From contig JACPFM010000133.1 of assembly GCA_016182965.1 (NCBI GenBank), positions 1-64,000 of the forward strand: a stretch of DNA of 64,000 bases. Direction: 5' to 3'. The number at the start of each line of letters is the position of its first letter. Within the stretch, counting starts at the first letter, position 1. This document shows positions 7,680 through 16,958 of this stretch, one piece after another. This DNA comes from Deltaproteobacteria bacterium (GTDB lineage Bacteria; Myxococcota_A; Polyangia; Polyangiales; JADJMO01). The notes below the pieces were generated by a model. That model made no database searches. It worked only from the letters and a program-made list of their open reading frames with translations, and had not been told where the DNA came from. The position numbers and the translations under genes were made by a program.

Positions 7680-8888
7680 TCACGAGGTCACGAGGGAGAT
7701 GTCTGCGAGGGCGGCGTCGGCGGTCGCCACGACGGCGTCGCGGCCGTCGCCCCACGAGAGCACGTAGCCGGCGCGCTTGGCGCTGTCGGTGAGGGGGAGG
7801 ACCTCGCCGCCGACGGGCACGAACACGTCGGCCTCGACGACGCCGCGGCGCGCGCGCGCGCGATCGACGCCGTCGATCGAGCGGACGACGCCGGGCTTGC
7901 CGATGAGGAACTTGGCGATCGCGGCGGGGTGCGCCTCGTGCTTCTTGCCCGACCGCTCGAGCGCCCGATCGTCGAGGGCGACGCCGAGCACGCGCTCGTA
8001 GAGATCGACGCCGCTGGCGAGCCGGGTGACGTCGGCGTCGAAGCCGCCGCCCATGCGCGCGGCGGTCTCGAGCAGCACCGCGCCCTTCGGCGACGACATG
8101 ACCTGCGAGTAGCACGGCCCGCGCGTATGCCCGAGCGCCGCCGCGCCCAGGCGCGCCGCCTCGACGACGCGCGCCTCCTCTTCGCCGGGCAGCCCCGACG
8201 GGAACAGCTCGGCGACCATCACGCCGAGCGGGCGCTTGCCGGGGACGGTGAGCCGCTCGGTGACGCAGTAGCTGACCAGGCGGCCGTCTTCGATCCAGCC
8301 GTTGACCGAGTACTCGCCGCCCTCGAGGAACGCCTCGACCACGACCATCGCGAGGCCGGCGCTCTTCGACTGCGCCATCGCGCCGTCGAACGCGACCGCG
8401 AGCTCGGACCGGTCGTCGACCCGCGCCACGCCGCGCTGGCCCCAGCCGCGCGACGGCTTCACCACCACCGGGAACCCGTGCGCCTGCACGAACGCCTCGA
8501 GCTCGGCGAAGGTCTCGCAGCGCGAATAAGGCGGCACCGGCACGCCCCCGGCCTCGTAGCCGGCGCGCATCGCGTCCTTCTCCTGGCAGCGACGGATCGT
8601 CTCGGGATCGGCGTGGAACGGCAGCTTCGCGCGCGCGGCGACGTGCGCGGTCGCCTTGAGCGCGACCTCGCTGCCGCTCGTGGTGATCGCGTCGGCGCGC
8701 GTCTTCCAGAGGGCCGCGAGCAGGCCGTCGACGTCGTTGGTGGAGACCTCGACGAACTCGTCGCAGTCCTTCACCGCCGGCGCGCGCGGGTTGAGATCGG
8801 CGCCGATGACGTGGTGCCCGAGGCGCCGGGCGAGGCGGATCAAGGACAGCTGCGGGAAGCCGCAGCCGACGATCAACACGCGGCTCAC
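7680..8888 (-). CDS. ATP-grasp ligase (carboxylate-amine ligase family)
   Basis: 402 residues from a GTG that overlaps the preceding stop (GTGA at 8885-8888). The N-terminal pre-ATP-grasp Rossmann domain starts VLIVGCGFPQLSLIRLARRLG. The ATP-grasp core has FPVVVKPSRGWGQRGV (about 134-149), the acidic metal-binding segment VVVEAFLEGGEYSVNGW, and LLETAARMGGG (about 277-287). It resembles CarB/PurK/RimK-type enzymes that make acyl-phosphate intermediates to join a carboxylate and an amine. Next to an aminotransferase and a glycosyltransferase it may attach an amino acid or acyl group to an amino sugar. The substrate is not predictable. Confidence 0.86.
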   Translation of the reverse strand: MSRVLIVGCGFPQLSLIRLARRLGHHVIGADLNPRAPAVKDCDEFVEVSTNDVDGLLAALWKTRADAITTSGSEVALKATAHVAARAKLPFHADPETIRRCQEKDAMRAGYEAGGVPVPPYSRCETFAELEAFVQAHGFPVVVKPSRGWGQRGVARVDDRSELAVAFDGAMAQSKSAGLAMVVVEAFLEGGEYSVNGWIEDGRLVSYCVTERLTVPGKRPLGVMVAELFPSGLPGEEEARVVEAARLGAAALGHTRGPCYSQVMSSPKGAVLLETAARMGGGFDADVTRLASGVDLYERVLGVALDDRALERSGKKHEAHPAAIAKFLIGKPGVVRSIDGVDRARARRGVVEADVFVPVGGEVLPLTDSAKRAGYVLSWGDGRDAVVATADAALADISLVTS

Positions 8889-10000
8889 GACGAGGCCTCC
8901 GCCTGCTCGGACGCGCGCGGAGGCGCGGCGGCCTCGCCGTCGGCGCGCGGCGGCGGGCGCACCGGCGCGACCCGCCCCGGCTCGAGGGAGTGGCGGTAGA
9001 GCTCGTCTTCGCGCTGCGCCTCTTCGTCGCCGAAGTTGAGGCGCTCGGCGATGTTGTAGAGCGGCCGCGCCTGCGCCTGCACGTAGATGCGCGCGATGTA
9101 CTCGCCGATCATCGAGAGGGCCATCAGCTGCACGCCCGAGAGCACGACGACCGCGGCGAAGATCGACGACCAGCCCATCGCGCCGTAGCCCCAGATCAGC
9201 TTGCGGAGCACCGTCCACGCGCCGAGGACGAAGCCGGCCATGGCGAAGAAGAAGCCCATCACGCCGATGTACCGGAGGGGCTTGCTGGAGAAGCCGACCA
9301 CCAGATCGAACGTGTGGTTGAGGAGCTTGGTGAAGTTGTACTTGGTGGTGCCAGCCTGCCGCGCGGAGTGCTTGACCCTCACCACGCCGATGCGGGCGCC
9401 GCTCCACACGATGAGGGCGCTGAAGAACTTGCGCCGCTCGGGGAGCGCGGCGCAGAGGCGCGCGATGTGCGCGCTCATCAGCCGGAAGGTGGAGACGTCC
9501 TCCGGGAGCTCGATCTCCATGAGCGAGCGCATGCCCCACTGCATGGTGCGCGAGGCGGCGACGCGGAAGAAGGTGTCCTGCCGGCCTTCGCGGACGCCGT
9601 AGACGACGTCGAAGCCCTCGTCCTTCTTGGCGACGAGCTTGGGGATCTCGTCGGGCGGGTGCTGCAGGTCGCCGTCCATCTGGATCAGCCACATGCCGCG
9701 CGCGTTGAGGTAGAGCGCCTCGACCGCCGCCTCCTGCCCGTAGTTGCGGGTGAAGCGGACCACGCGCACGCGCGGATCGGCGGCGGCGAGCTTGCGCAAG
9801 AGCGCCGGCGTCTTGTCCTTGCTGCCGTCGTCGACGAAGAGGATCTCGAACGGCTCGCCGAGGCGCTCCATCACCGGGACGACCCGCGCGACGAGCTGCT
9901 CGACGTTGCCCTCCTCGTTGTAGACCGGGACGACGATCGAGTAGGTCGGGCGGGTCGCGCCGAGCGCGCCCTCGGCGGAGGCGTCGTTCGTGCTGGCCAT
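8885..10000 (-). CDS. Family 2 glycosyltransferase, DPM1/GtrB-like
   Basis: 371 residues. The GT-A core begins YSIVVPVYNEEGNVEQL (about 20-36), with FVDDGSKDKTP (about 54-64) and the metal-binding MDGDLQHPP (about 101-109). Two transmembrane helices follow (about 240-265 and 278-305), then a cytoplasmic Pro/Arg/Glu-rich tail of about 60 residues. This architecture matches polyprenyl-phosphate glycosyltransferases such as DPM1, ArnC and GtrB, which load a sugar onto undecaprenyl phosphate. ATG 10000 overlaps the aminotransferase stop (ATGA). It likely produces the lipid-linked sugar of this operon. Confidence 0.9.
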   Translation of the reverse strand: MASTNDASAEGALGATRPTYSIVVPVYNEEGNVEQLVARVVPVMERLGEPFEILFVDDGSKDKTPALLRKLAAADPRVRVVRFTRNYGQEAAVEALYLNARGMWLIQMDGDLQHPPDEIPKLVAKKDEGFDVVYGVREGRQDTFFRVAASRTMQWGMRSLMEIELPEDVSTFRLMSAHIARLCAALPERRKFFSALIVWSGARIGVVRVKHSARQAGTTKYNFTKLLNHTFDLVVGFSSKPLRYIGVMGFFFAMAGFVLGAWTVLRKLIWGYGAMGWSSIFAAVVVLSGVQLMALSMIGEYIARIYVQAQARPLYNIAERLNFGDEEAQREDELYRHSLEPGRVAPVRPPPRADGEAAAPPRASEQAEASS

Positions 10001-11238
10001 CACGTGCCCTCGCGCCAGGCCTTCGCCACCGCTTCGACGACCCGGTCCTGCTCCGACTCGCTCAGCGTCGGGTAGAGCGGCAGCGAGATGGTGCGATCGC
10101 CGATCTCCTCGGCGATCGGCAGCGCGCCGCGCTGCAGGCCGAGCCGCTCCTTCAGGTACGTGAGGGTGTGGATGGCGCGGTAGTTCACCGCGGTGCCGAT
10201 GCCTGCCTTGCCGAGCGAGACGAGCATCTCGTCGCGGATCGCCGCCGGCGGCTGGATGGTGAAGAGGTGATGAGACGACTTGCCGCGCCGCTCGACCAGC
10301 CACGGCACGCCGCGGCGCGAGGTGGTCGGCACGCGCGAGCCGATCGCCTCGCGCAGGCGCTTCTCGTAGCGCTCGACGATGCGCTGGCGGGCGTCGCGCT
10401 TCTGGTCGGCGCGCGGCAGCTGCGGGCGGAGGAGCGCCGCGTCGAGGTCGGTGAGGTTCGCCTTGTAGCCGAGCTCGACGAGATCCCAGTGCTGGTAGAT
10501 GCCGCCGTGGCGATCGGCGGCCGCCTTGGACACGCCGTGGTTTCGCAGGCGGCGCAGGCGATCGGCGAGCTCGGGGCGGCGCGTGGCCACCGCGCCGCCG
10601 TCGCCGCTGGTGAGGTTCTTGGTCGCGTAGAACGAGAACACCACCGCGTCGCCGAGGTCGCCGGGGCGGACGCCGTCGCGCTCCATCTCGATGCCGTGCG
10701 CGGAGTCCTCGACGACGAAGAGATCGTGGCGATCGGCGAGCTCGCGGATGGCCCGCATGTCGGCGAGCTGCCCGTAGAGGTGCACCGGCAAGATGCCCTT
10801 GGTCTTCGGGCCGATGGCGGCTTCGATCGCCCGCGGATCGATGAGCCCGGTGGTCGGCTCGACGTCGACCAGGACCGGCGTCGCCCCGAGGTGGAGGACG
10901 GCGTTGCTCGTGGCGGCGAAGGTCATCGGCGTGGTGATGACCTCGTCGCCGGGACCGACGTCGAGCGCGCGGAGCGAGACCAGGAGGCCCATCGAGCAGC
11001 ACGACGTGCCGACGACCTGCGGCGGCTGCCGCAGCGGGGCCGGACCCCCTTCGTCGCGGCCGTCGCCCCCGACGCGGGCGCTTGGGGAGCGGACCAGGTA
11101 CTCGCCGAGCTCCTTCTCGAAGGCGGCGACCTGCGGACCCAGCGTGAGGAACAGCGTGTCGAGCACGCCGCGCCACGACTCCGCCTCCTCCTGACCCAGT
11201 TGGTGGCGGTAGAACTCGACTCGATCCGAAGCGCTCAT
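10000..11238 (-). CDS. DegT/DnrJ/EryC1 sugar aminotransferase with an internal insertion
   Basis: 412 residues, fold-type I PLP aminotransferase that installs amino groups on nucleotide-linked keto sugars. The Schiff-base lysine is in SFYATKNLTSGDGG (Lys207). Other conserved segments are ITTPMTFAATSNA (101-113), PVHLYGQ (151-157) and VVEDSAHGI (175-183). Between EYL and VVGTSCCS there is a Pro/Gly/Arg-rich insertion (about residues 49-74) not expected in the family, where the chain normally goes straight from helix to the GTS phosphate loop. It remains in frame. It is the second gene of the glycan operon, behind the epimerase. Confidence 0.88.
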   Translation of the reverse strand: MSASDRVEFYRHQLGQEEAESWRGVLDTLFLTLGPQVAAFEKELGEYLVRSPSARVGGDGRDEGGPAPLRQPPQVVGTSCCSMGLLVSLRALDVGPGDEVITTPMTFAATSNAVLHLGATPVLVDVEPTTGLIDPRAIEAAIGPKTKGILPVHLYGQLADMRAIRELADRHDLFVVEDSAHGIEMERDGVRPGDLGDAVVFSFYATKNLTSGDGGAVATRRPELADRLRRLRNHGVSKAAADRHGGIYQHWDLVELGYKANLTDLDAALLRPQLPRADQKRDARQRIVERYEKRLREAIGSRVPTTSRRGVPWLVERRGKSSHHLFTIQPPAAIRDEMLVSLGKAGIGTAVNYRAIHTLTYLKERLGLQRGALPIAEEIGDRTISLPLYPTLSESEQDRVVEAVAKAWREGT

Positions 11239-11292
11239 CGATCACTCACACTCGCGCGAGCTCGGCTCGCGGCTCGCCAGGTTTCTCGAGAC

Positions 11293-12312
11293 TCAGAAGA
11301 GGACGCGACCGTCGAGCGCGAGCTCGGCGTGCGCGCGCTCGGCCTCGCGCAGGAACAGGTACTGCTTGAGCGTGTACCAGCGACGCTCGTCGGGATCGAC
11401 GCGGCCCTCGCGGAGCGCCTCGAGCACCTCGCGGATGCCGTCGTCGATCGTGCGCTTGGTCGAGTAGTCGAGCACCCGGTGGATCTTGTCGAAGTTGACG
11501 TTGTAGTCGCGGAGATCCGGGTCGGTCGGCGCGTGCACGACCTCGGTGCCCGGGATCGCGTCGCGGACGCGGAAGGCGAGGTTGAGGATCTGCACGTTGT
11601 TCGAGGTGGAGCCGACGTTGAACACCTCGCCGGCGACCAGCTTCGCGTCGGCGGTCATCGCCAGGGCGAACGCGTCGGCGACGTCGCGCACGTGCACGAA
11701 CGGCCGCCACTGACGCCCGCCGCCGTCGACCATGATGCGCCGGTTGACGTAGGCGTTCTTGGTCATGACGTTGATCGCGAGGTCGAAGCGCATGCGCGTC
11801 GAGAGGCCGAACACGGTCGCCAGACGGAGCGCGCACACCTCGAACGACGGGCCCTTCAGCTCGCCGAAGAGGACGTCCTCCATCTCGGCCTTGGCCAGCG
11901 CGTAGAGCGAGACCGGGTGGCGGCCGGAGGTCTCGGTCAGGCCGAGGCCCTCGCCGTGGCCGTACACCGAGCACGACGACGAGTAGACGTAGCGGCGGAC
12001 GCCGGCTTCCTTCGCGTAGCGCGCCAGGCGCTTGCCGCCGTCGATGTTCACGCCCCGCGTCAGCTCGGGCTCGAGCTCGCAGGAGGGGTCGTTGGAGATG
12101 CCCGAGACGTCGACGACCGCGTCGACGCCGCGGAGGATCGCCGGGTCGAAGGTGCGGATGTCGCTGCGCACCACGTGGATGGCGTCGTGCTTGGGCAGGG
12201 TCGGGCCGAAGTAGAACCGATCGAGGACGGTCACCTTGTGACCCCGCTCGGCGAGCAGGGGCGTGAGAACCGAGCCGATGTAGCCGGCACCGCCGGCGAC
12301 GAGAACGTGCAT
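11293..12312 (-). CDS. NAD-dependent epimerase/dehydratase (extended SDR)
   Basis: 339 residues. The dinucleotide-binding glycine motif GGAGYIGS is at residues 7-14. The catalytic triad is visible as a Ser-rich YSSSCSVYG stretch and YALAKAEME (Tyr-x-x-x-Lys). Both UDP-glucose 4-epimerases and sugar dehydratases look like this. ATG 12312 was chosen over a longer frame because GGAGAGG precedes it and the Rossmann fold begins at once (MHVLVAGGAG). It is probably first in the glycan operon, providing the nucleotide sugar used by the aminotransferase 54 bases downstream. Confidence 0.9.
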   Translation of the reverse strand: MHVLVAGGAGYIGSVLTPLLAERGHKVTVLDRFYFGPTLPKHDAIHVVRSDIRTFDPAILRGVDAVVDVSGISNDPSCELEPELTRGVNIDGGKRLARYAKEAGVRRYVYSSSCSVYGHGEGLGLTETSGRHPVSLYALAKAEMEDVLFGELKGPSFEVCALRLATVFGLSTRMRFDLAINVMTKNAYVNRRIMVDGGGRQWRPFVHVRDVADAFALAMTADAKLVAGEVFNVGSTSNNVQILNLAFRVRDAIPGTEVVHAPTDPDLRDYNVNFDKIHRVLDYSTKRTIDDGIREVLEALREGRVDPDERRWYTLKQYLFLREAERAHAELALDGRVLF

Positions 12313-12529
12313 CTGGGGACCTCTCCGAACGGACCGAAACCTTCGCGGCCGAGTTAGCACGTCTCGACCGGGAGCCCCAACCCGGCGCCTGCAGACGAGC
12401 CGAGCAACCCGCCCCGGACGGCCACCTCCAACCTCTGGACGTCGGCGAAAGCTGCGGTCGGTGCCGTGGCCGGGTCGACCTCGACGGTATTCGCGCGCCG
12501 ATCGCGCGGCGTGCCCGGAGGTTGTCGAG

Positions 12530-13306
12530 ATGGCTCACATGCAGAAGGGCGTGCACGAGGACGTGCGATTGGCGATCAACCGGGCCGACGAGCTCAGCCG
12601 GTCGGCGCACGAGGCGCACCACGAGCCCGTCGCGCAGGCGCTCGACAGCCTCCGGACTGCCCTGGTCCACGTCGACGAGGCGCTCGGAGGGGGCCGCAGC
12701 GCCTTGCCCATCGTCCCAGAGCTGGTGCGCATCGTCGACGACCTCGCGTCGTTCTCCGAGCGGGTCGCGCCGGAGGTCCGGGCCTTCTACCGCGAGGCGG
12801 CCCAGGGCTTTCGCGACCTGGTGCGGCAGCTCGAGCGCAGTCTCGAGGCGATCGCGCCGTCGCTCGAGCTCCCGAGCAAGCCGCTCCTCGGCGTGCTCCC
12901 GCTCGCGCGCGTGCTCCCGCAGGACCTCCACTCGGCGATGGACTACGGGTCGGGCGCGACCTGCCTCGCCACCGCGCTGATGGCGGACTCGACCAGCGGC
13001 AAGATCGCCGGCGCGGCCCTCGGCGCGTCGGTCGTGTGCGTCTCGGCGCTGACCGACTACCGCCTGAGCGTCGCCAAGATCATCCCGATCGAGGCCCACG
13101 AGGCGATCGATCACCTGTGGGGCCTGAGCGCGATCATCGCGCCCTTCGCGTTCGGGTACTGGAAGAAGGACCCGGCGGTCGCCGCCATCCACGTGATGGC
13201 CGGCGCCTCGACGATCCTCGCGTCGCTCTTCACCGACTACCGCGCCGCCAAGGGCGTCGGCCGCTCGGTGGAGGAGATCGACGCGTTGATGCGTGAGGGC
13301 GTCTGA
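12530..13306 (+). CDS. Membrane protein with SPW-like C-terminal domain
   Basis: 258 residues. The N-terminal half is soluble and helical, with weak coiled-coil character. The C-terminal half (about 125-245) has four short hydrophobic helices with a repeated pattern: HSAMDYGSGATCLATAL, LTDYRLS, HEAIDHLWGLSAI and FTDYRAA. His-x-x-Asp and Thr-Asp-Tyr motifs in pairs resemble SPW-repeat membrane proteins. ATG 12530 has GGAGG at 12516-12520 at ideal spacing, so I reject the start 69 bases upstream. Function is unknown. The gene is divergent from the glycan operon. Confidence 0.75.
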   Translation: MAHMQKGVHEDVRLAINRADELSRSAHEAHHEPVAQALDSLRTALVHVDEALGGGRSALPIVPELVRIVDDLASFSERVAPEVRAFYREAAQGFRDLVRQLERSLEAIAPSLELPSKPLLGVLPLARVLPQDLHSAMDYGSGATCLATALMADSTSGKIAGAALGASVVCVSALTDYRLSVAKIIPIEAHEAIDHLWGLSAIIAPFAFGYWKKDPAVAAIHVMAGASTILASLFTDYRAAKGVGRSVEEIDALMREGV

Positions 13307-13313
13307 TCGAGAG

Positions 13314-13533
13314 TCTAGAGTCTAGAGTCTAGAGTCCAGAGTCTAGAGTCGGTCAGCGTTCGCGCTTCTCACCCCGCTTCCGTCGGCCCTCAGCCCGGTC
13401 GAAGGTCGACTCCGGCTCGATTCTCTCGGCTCTCGGCTCTCGGCTCTCGGCTCTCGGCTCTCGGCTCTCGGCTCTCGGCTCTCGGCTCTCGTTCTCGGCT
13501 CAGGGCTCTAGACTCTAGACTCTAGACTCTAGA
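13314..13533. repeat. Composite heptamer repeat region (TCTAGAG, TCTCGGC)
   Basis: Between two convergent genes. Five TCTAGAG units (one with a single change) run 13314-13348, starting 7 bases after the plus gene's stop. Nine uninterrupted TCTCGGC units run 13424-13486, with a further copy at 13493. Four CTCTAGA units (the inverse of the first array) run 13506-13533, ending 7 bases before the minus gene's stop codon. The two outer arms are complementary and could form a large hairpin. A short GGTCGAA pair lies at about 13398. Confidence 0.95.
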
Positions 13534-13540
13534 CCTCTTC

Positions 13541-15244
13541 TCAGTACGTCCCGTCGTCCGGCAGCCCCGCGGTGTCGAAGCCCCAGTACGCGCCGTGGTG
13601 CGAGACGAGCTTCACCCGCTGGGCGTCCGGCCCGAAGACCACGCGCCGGACGTCCTGCTCGGCGTCGAGGCCGAGCGGCGCCTTCACCAGGACGACGTCG
13701 AAGTGGCGCGCGTACTTGCAGCGCGGGTTGTAGTCGGTCGGCGTGAACTCCCAGCCCTTGACCGGCCACCACGGGGCGCCGCCGACCTTGAACCGCACCG
13801 GCACCGAGAGGTAGCGGGCGAACGAGAACGACCAGTCGCCGCCCTTGCGCGCGGCGTAGTAGGCCGCGAGGTGCACGAGCGTCCCGTGGCGGAACGAGAA
13901 GGTGCCCGCGCCCGACACGACCGCCGTGACGCGGCGCCCCGGCGGCAGATCGTCGATGACCCGCGAGGCGTCGTTCGTCTCGTACGCGTACGCCGCGGAG
14001 TGCGCGAGGAGGTTCACGCCGGCGACCGCACCGACGGCGAGGGCGGCGACGCGGACGCGCTGACCCGAGACGCCGACGATGCGCGGCGCGGCGAGGATCG
14101 CCGCGATGATCACCGCCTGCGTCAGCCGCGGGAAGATCAGGTGCGTGCCGATGAAGACCATCGGCGTCATCAGATACGCCGTCATCATCGCGATGACCGG
14201 CAGGACCACCGGGTGGGAGTCGCCTTCGCCGTCCCAGTGCTCGCGGCGGAGCAGGCGCAGCGCGCCGAGCGCGCTCGCCACGATGCACACCGCGACCGCG
14301 AACAGGGTGAGCGCCTGATCGGTCATGTCGGAGTGCACGCCGCTCGCCCACGACCCGAAGTACATGAGCTTCTGCGAGATGGGCGGGGCGGTGCCCTCCA
14401 GCGTCGCGTCCTTGTACATCACCGGGTCCCACTTGTACTGCTCGCGGTAGACGGCGATGCACCACCACGCGCCGACGAGGATCGGCGCGAGGGCGATGGT
14501 CGAGCGCCAGATCCCGCGCGCGACGCGCCGGAGACCCGCGCCGCGCACCGATCGCCACGCCACCTCGGGCGCGAGCGACGCGGCGAACAGGCACAAGAGC
14601 AGCATGGCCAGCACGTGCGTCATCGCGCACAGGAGGCCGAGCACCGCCGTCGTCAGCATCGCCGGGACGGTCGGGCGGCGCAGGGTCCGCGCCACCGAGA
14701 CGAGCGCGGTGAAGGCGATCGCGGTGCCGAGCGCGTAGTTCACGAAGCCCCAGCCGAGGGCGAACGAGAAGAGGACCGGCGTCGCCAGCGCGGCGTAGTG
14801 CGCGGGCCGGCGCAGGGTGCGGAGCAGCGCCAGCACCGACCCGCCGAGCAAGACGAGCGAGAACGCGACCACGGTGCGGCCGGCGAGCTCGATCGGCATG
14901 ACGCGCGCGAGGCGCGCGACCAGCACGTGGAACAGCCCGTTGTACGTGAAGTAGTTGAGCTGATGCGTGACCTGCTCGGGGGCCCCCGGATCGGCGAGCC
15001 GCCGCGCGATGTCGGCCAGCGCGAGGTGCTGCGGGTAGTCGACGCACGGGATCAGCCGCGGCACGAACATGGCCGCGGCGACCAGCACGACGCCGGCCCA
15101 GTACGCGACCGTCGCGTGCGCAGAGTCGAGCGTCAGCAGCGCGCGGATGCCTCCGTCCGGCGCGGCGCCGAGGGCCGGACGCGCGTCGCGCGTGGACTCT
15201 GGCTCGCCTGCGGCGACGACGACTGCACCGTCGGGTGTGGACAC
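13541..15244 (-). CDS. Polytopic membrane protein, GT-C-like, unknown function
   Basis: About 567 residues with roughly ten hydrophobic segments, starting near residue 40, and a soluble C-terminal domain of about 150 residues containing aromatic-rich motifs. The first large loop follows PRLIPCVDYPQHL, which places an acidic residue just after the first helix, as in GT-C type glycosyltransferases. No confident family match. A GTG at 15244 is proposed as start. An ATG at 15337 would overlap the divergent gene. The neighbouring divergent gene is also a GT-C-like membrane protein, so the two may share a function. Confidence 0.7.
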   Translation of the reverse strand: MSTPDGAVVVAAGEPESTRDARPALGAAPDGGIRALLTLDSAHATVAYWAGVVLVAAAMFVPRLIPCVDYPQHLALADIARRLADPGAPEQVTHQLNYFTYNGLFHVLVARLARVMPIELAGRTVVAFSLVLLGGSVLALLRTLRRPAHYAALATPVLFSFALGWGFVNYALGTAIAFTALVSVARTLRRPTVPAMLTTAVLGLLCAMTHVLAMLLLCLFAASLAPEVAWRSVRGAGLRRVARGIWRSTIALAPILVGAWWCIAVYREQYKWDPVMYKDATLEGTAPPISQKLMYFGSWASGVHSDMTDQALTLFAVAVCIVASALGALRLLRREHWDGEGDSHPVVLPVIAMMTAYLMTPMVFIGTHLIFPRLTQAVIIAAILAAPRIVGVSGQRVRVAALAVGAVAGVNLLAHSAAYAYETNDASRVIDDLPPGRRVTAVVSGAGTFSFRHGTLVHLAAYYAARKGGDWSFSFARYLSVPVRFKVGGAPWWPVKGWEFTPTDYNPRCKYARHFDVVLVKAPLGLDAEQDVRRVVFGPDAQRVKLVSHHGAYWGFDTAGLPDDGTY

Positions 15245-15324
15245 GGAAGGCTGGCCCTGTACCGCGATTGCGCCCGGTTTGCCAACCGGACGGCGCGGGG
15301 TCGCTCGTGGTAAAGCGCGCCGCC

Positions 15325-16920
15325 ATGGCCGGGGCACCGCTCGGGACCGCCTCCAACGCGCGGCAGACGTCGCGCGAACGCGCGTCGTTGCTCGGCGCGC
15401 TCGCCGCCGGCCGCGGCTGGGGGCTGGTGGTGTGCGTGGTGGTCGGCCTCTCGATCTGGCGGGCGGCGTTCGTCGTCGCCGGCGTCGATCCGGACAGCGA
15501 CGCGTACGGCCACCACACCATCGCGCGGCAGATCCTCGTCGATCCCCGCGATCTGACCGTGCACTGGGTGTGGCTGCCGTTCTTCCACTACGCGCAGGCC
15601 GCGGCCATCGCCCTCGGCGGGACCCTGCAGTCGGTGCGGCTGTTCAACGTCGTGCTCGCCGCGGCGACGCCGCTCCTGCTGTACGCGCTGATGCGCCGCC
15701 ATCGGACGACCGACCCCGCGCAAGGGCTCGACGGCGCGCCGACCATCGCGGCGGCGCTCGCCGCGGTGTCGCCCATCGCGATGCAGATGGGCACGACCGG
15801 TCAGACCGAGCCGCTGTTCGCGGCGCTCGTCGCCTCGACCCTCGCCCTGCTCTCGTGGGCCAGGCACGGCCTCGCCGCGCTCGCCCTCACGGTCGCGGTG
15901 CTGCTGCGTTACGAGGCGTGGGCCGTCCCGCCGGCGATCGCCGCGTTCCTGCTGCTCGCGCGCGTGCCCTGGGTCCGGGCGCGTCTGAGCCCGACCGAGC
16001 GCGCCTCCCTCGAAGGCGCCGGCGCGCGCGCGTGGCTCCCGGTCGTCGCGCCGTTGGTCGCCATCTTCGTCTGGGCGGCGATCCGCCGCGGCGTCGACGG
16101 CGGCTGGTTCCGCTTCCTGCACCAGACGCGCGAGTTCGCCACCGGCGCGCTCGGCGCCAAGAGCTCGTTCGCGCTCGGTCCGGCGCAGGTCCTCGAGGAC
16201 CTCGGGAAGTACGCGATCAAGGTCCCCTGGCGCGTGGTCGGCTACCCGATCCTGCTCGTGCCGTTCGGCGTGTGGCGCACGCTGCGCCGCGAGGGCCTGC
16301 GGTTCTTCGTGGTGTTCGGGGCGCTGCTCGCGTTCGTGACGCTGACGTGGATGCTGCGCTCGTCGCTCGGCCTCGATCGTCACTTCGTCGTCATCGTGCC
16401 GTTCTACGCGGCGATGATCGCCAACGGCATCGTCGCCGTCGCCGAGGGCATCGACCACGGCTTCCGTAAGCCGACCGGCGCCTCGGTGCACGCGTTCGCC
16501 GCGTCCGGCGCCGCGCGCGCCGCGGTCATCTTCGGCCTCGCGGTCGCCGTCCTCGGCGACGGCTGGTCGATCCTCCGCGTGTGGATGCGCGACTGGGAGA
16601 ACGCGAGCCTCGGCGCGTGGCCCGACCGCCGCGAGATCGCCGCGCGCGTCCGTGACGTCGACGGCATCGTCTTCTGCGACGAGCCGACGGTCGAGATCCT
16701 AAGCGGCCTCGATCGCCACCGCTTCGATCGCCGCCAGCTCACCCACAAGAACGCGCCGGGCTGGGTCCACGACGCGCTCGCCACCGGCAAGCCGGTCTTC
16801 GTCGCCACGTGGGCGGTGCACCTGAAGAAGCTCGGCGTCTCCGGGCCGATCCTCGCGCGCTCACCGGGCTCGTCGGGCGACAGCGGCTTCGTGCTGATGC
16901 GTGTCGACGCTACGCGTTGA
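15325..16920 (+). CDS. GT-C-type membrane glycosyltransferase-like protein
   Basis: 531 residues with about 9-10 transmembrane segments and a C-terminal soluble part. The first periplasmic loop carries DPDSDAYGHH (about residues 54-63), resembling the acidic catalytic loop of PMT/ArnT-like (GT39/GT83) enzymes that use polyprenyl-phosphate sugars. QTEPLFAALVAS and a late aspartate-rich stretch fit too. The start ATG 15325 has a GTG alternative at 15308. It is divergent from the membrane protein at 13541, with starts under 100 bases apart, so they probably share a promoter region. Substrate unknown. Confidence 0.75.
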   Translation: MAGAPLGTASNARQTSRERASLLGALAAGRGWGLVVCVVVGLSIWRAAFVVAGVDPDSDAYGHHTIARQILVDPRDLTVHWVWLPFFHYAQAAAIALGGTLQSVRLFNVVLAAATPLLLYALMRRHRTTDPAQGLDGAPTIAAALAAVSPIAMQMGTTGQTEPLFAALVASTLALLSWARHGLAALALTVAVLLRYEAWAVPPAIAAFLLLARVPWVRARLSPTERASLEGAGARAWLPVVAPLVAIFVWAAIRRGVDGGWFRFLHQTREFATGALGAKSSFALGPAQVLEDLGKYAIKVPWRVVGYPILLVPFGVWRTLRREGLRFFVVFGALLAFVTLTWMLRSSLGLDRHFVVIVPFYAAMIANGIVAVAEGIDHGFRKPTGASVHAFAASGAARAAVIFGLAVAVLGDGWSILRVWMRDWENASLGAWPDRREIAARVRDVDGIVFCDEPTVEILSGLDRHRFDRRQLTHKNAPGWVHDALATGKPVFVATWAVHLKKLGVSGPILARSPGSSGDSGFVLMRVDATR

Positions 16921-16958
16921 TCTCACCCGGTCCGCGACTGCCGGAGAGCCGAGGGCGG

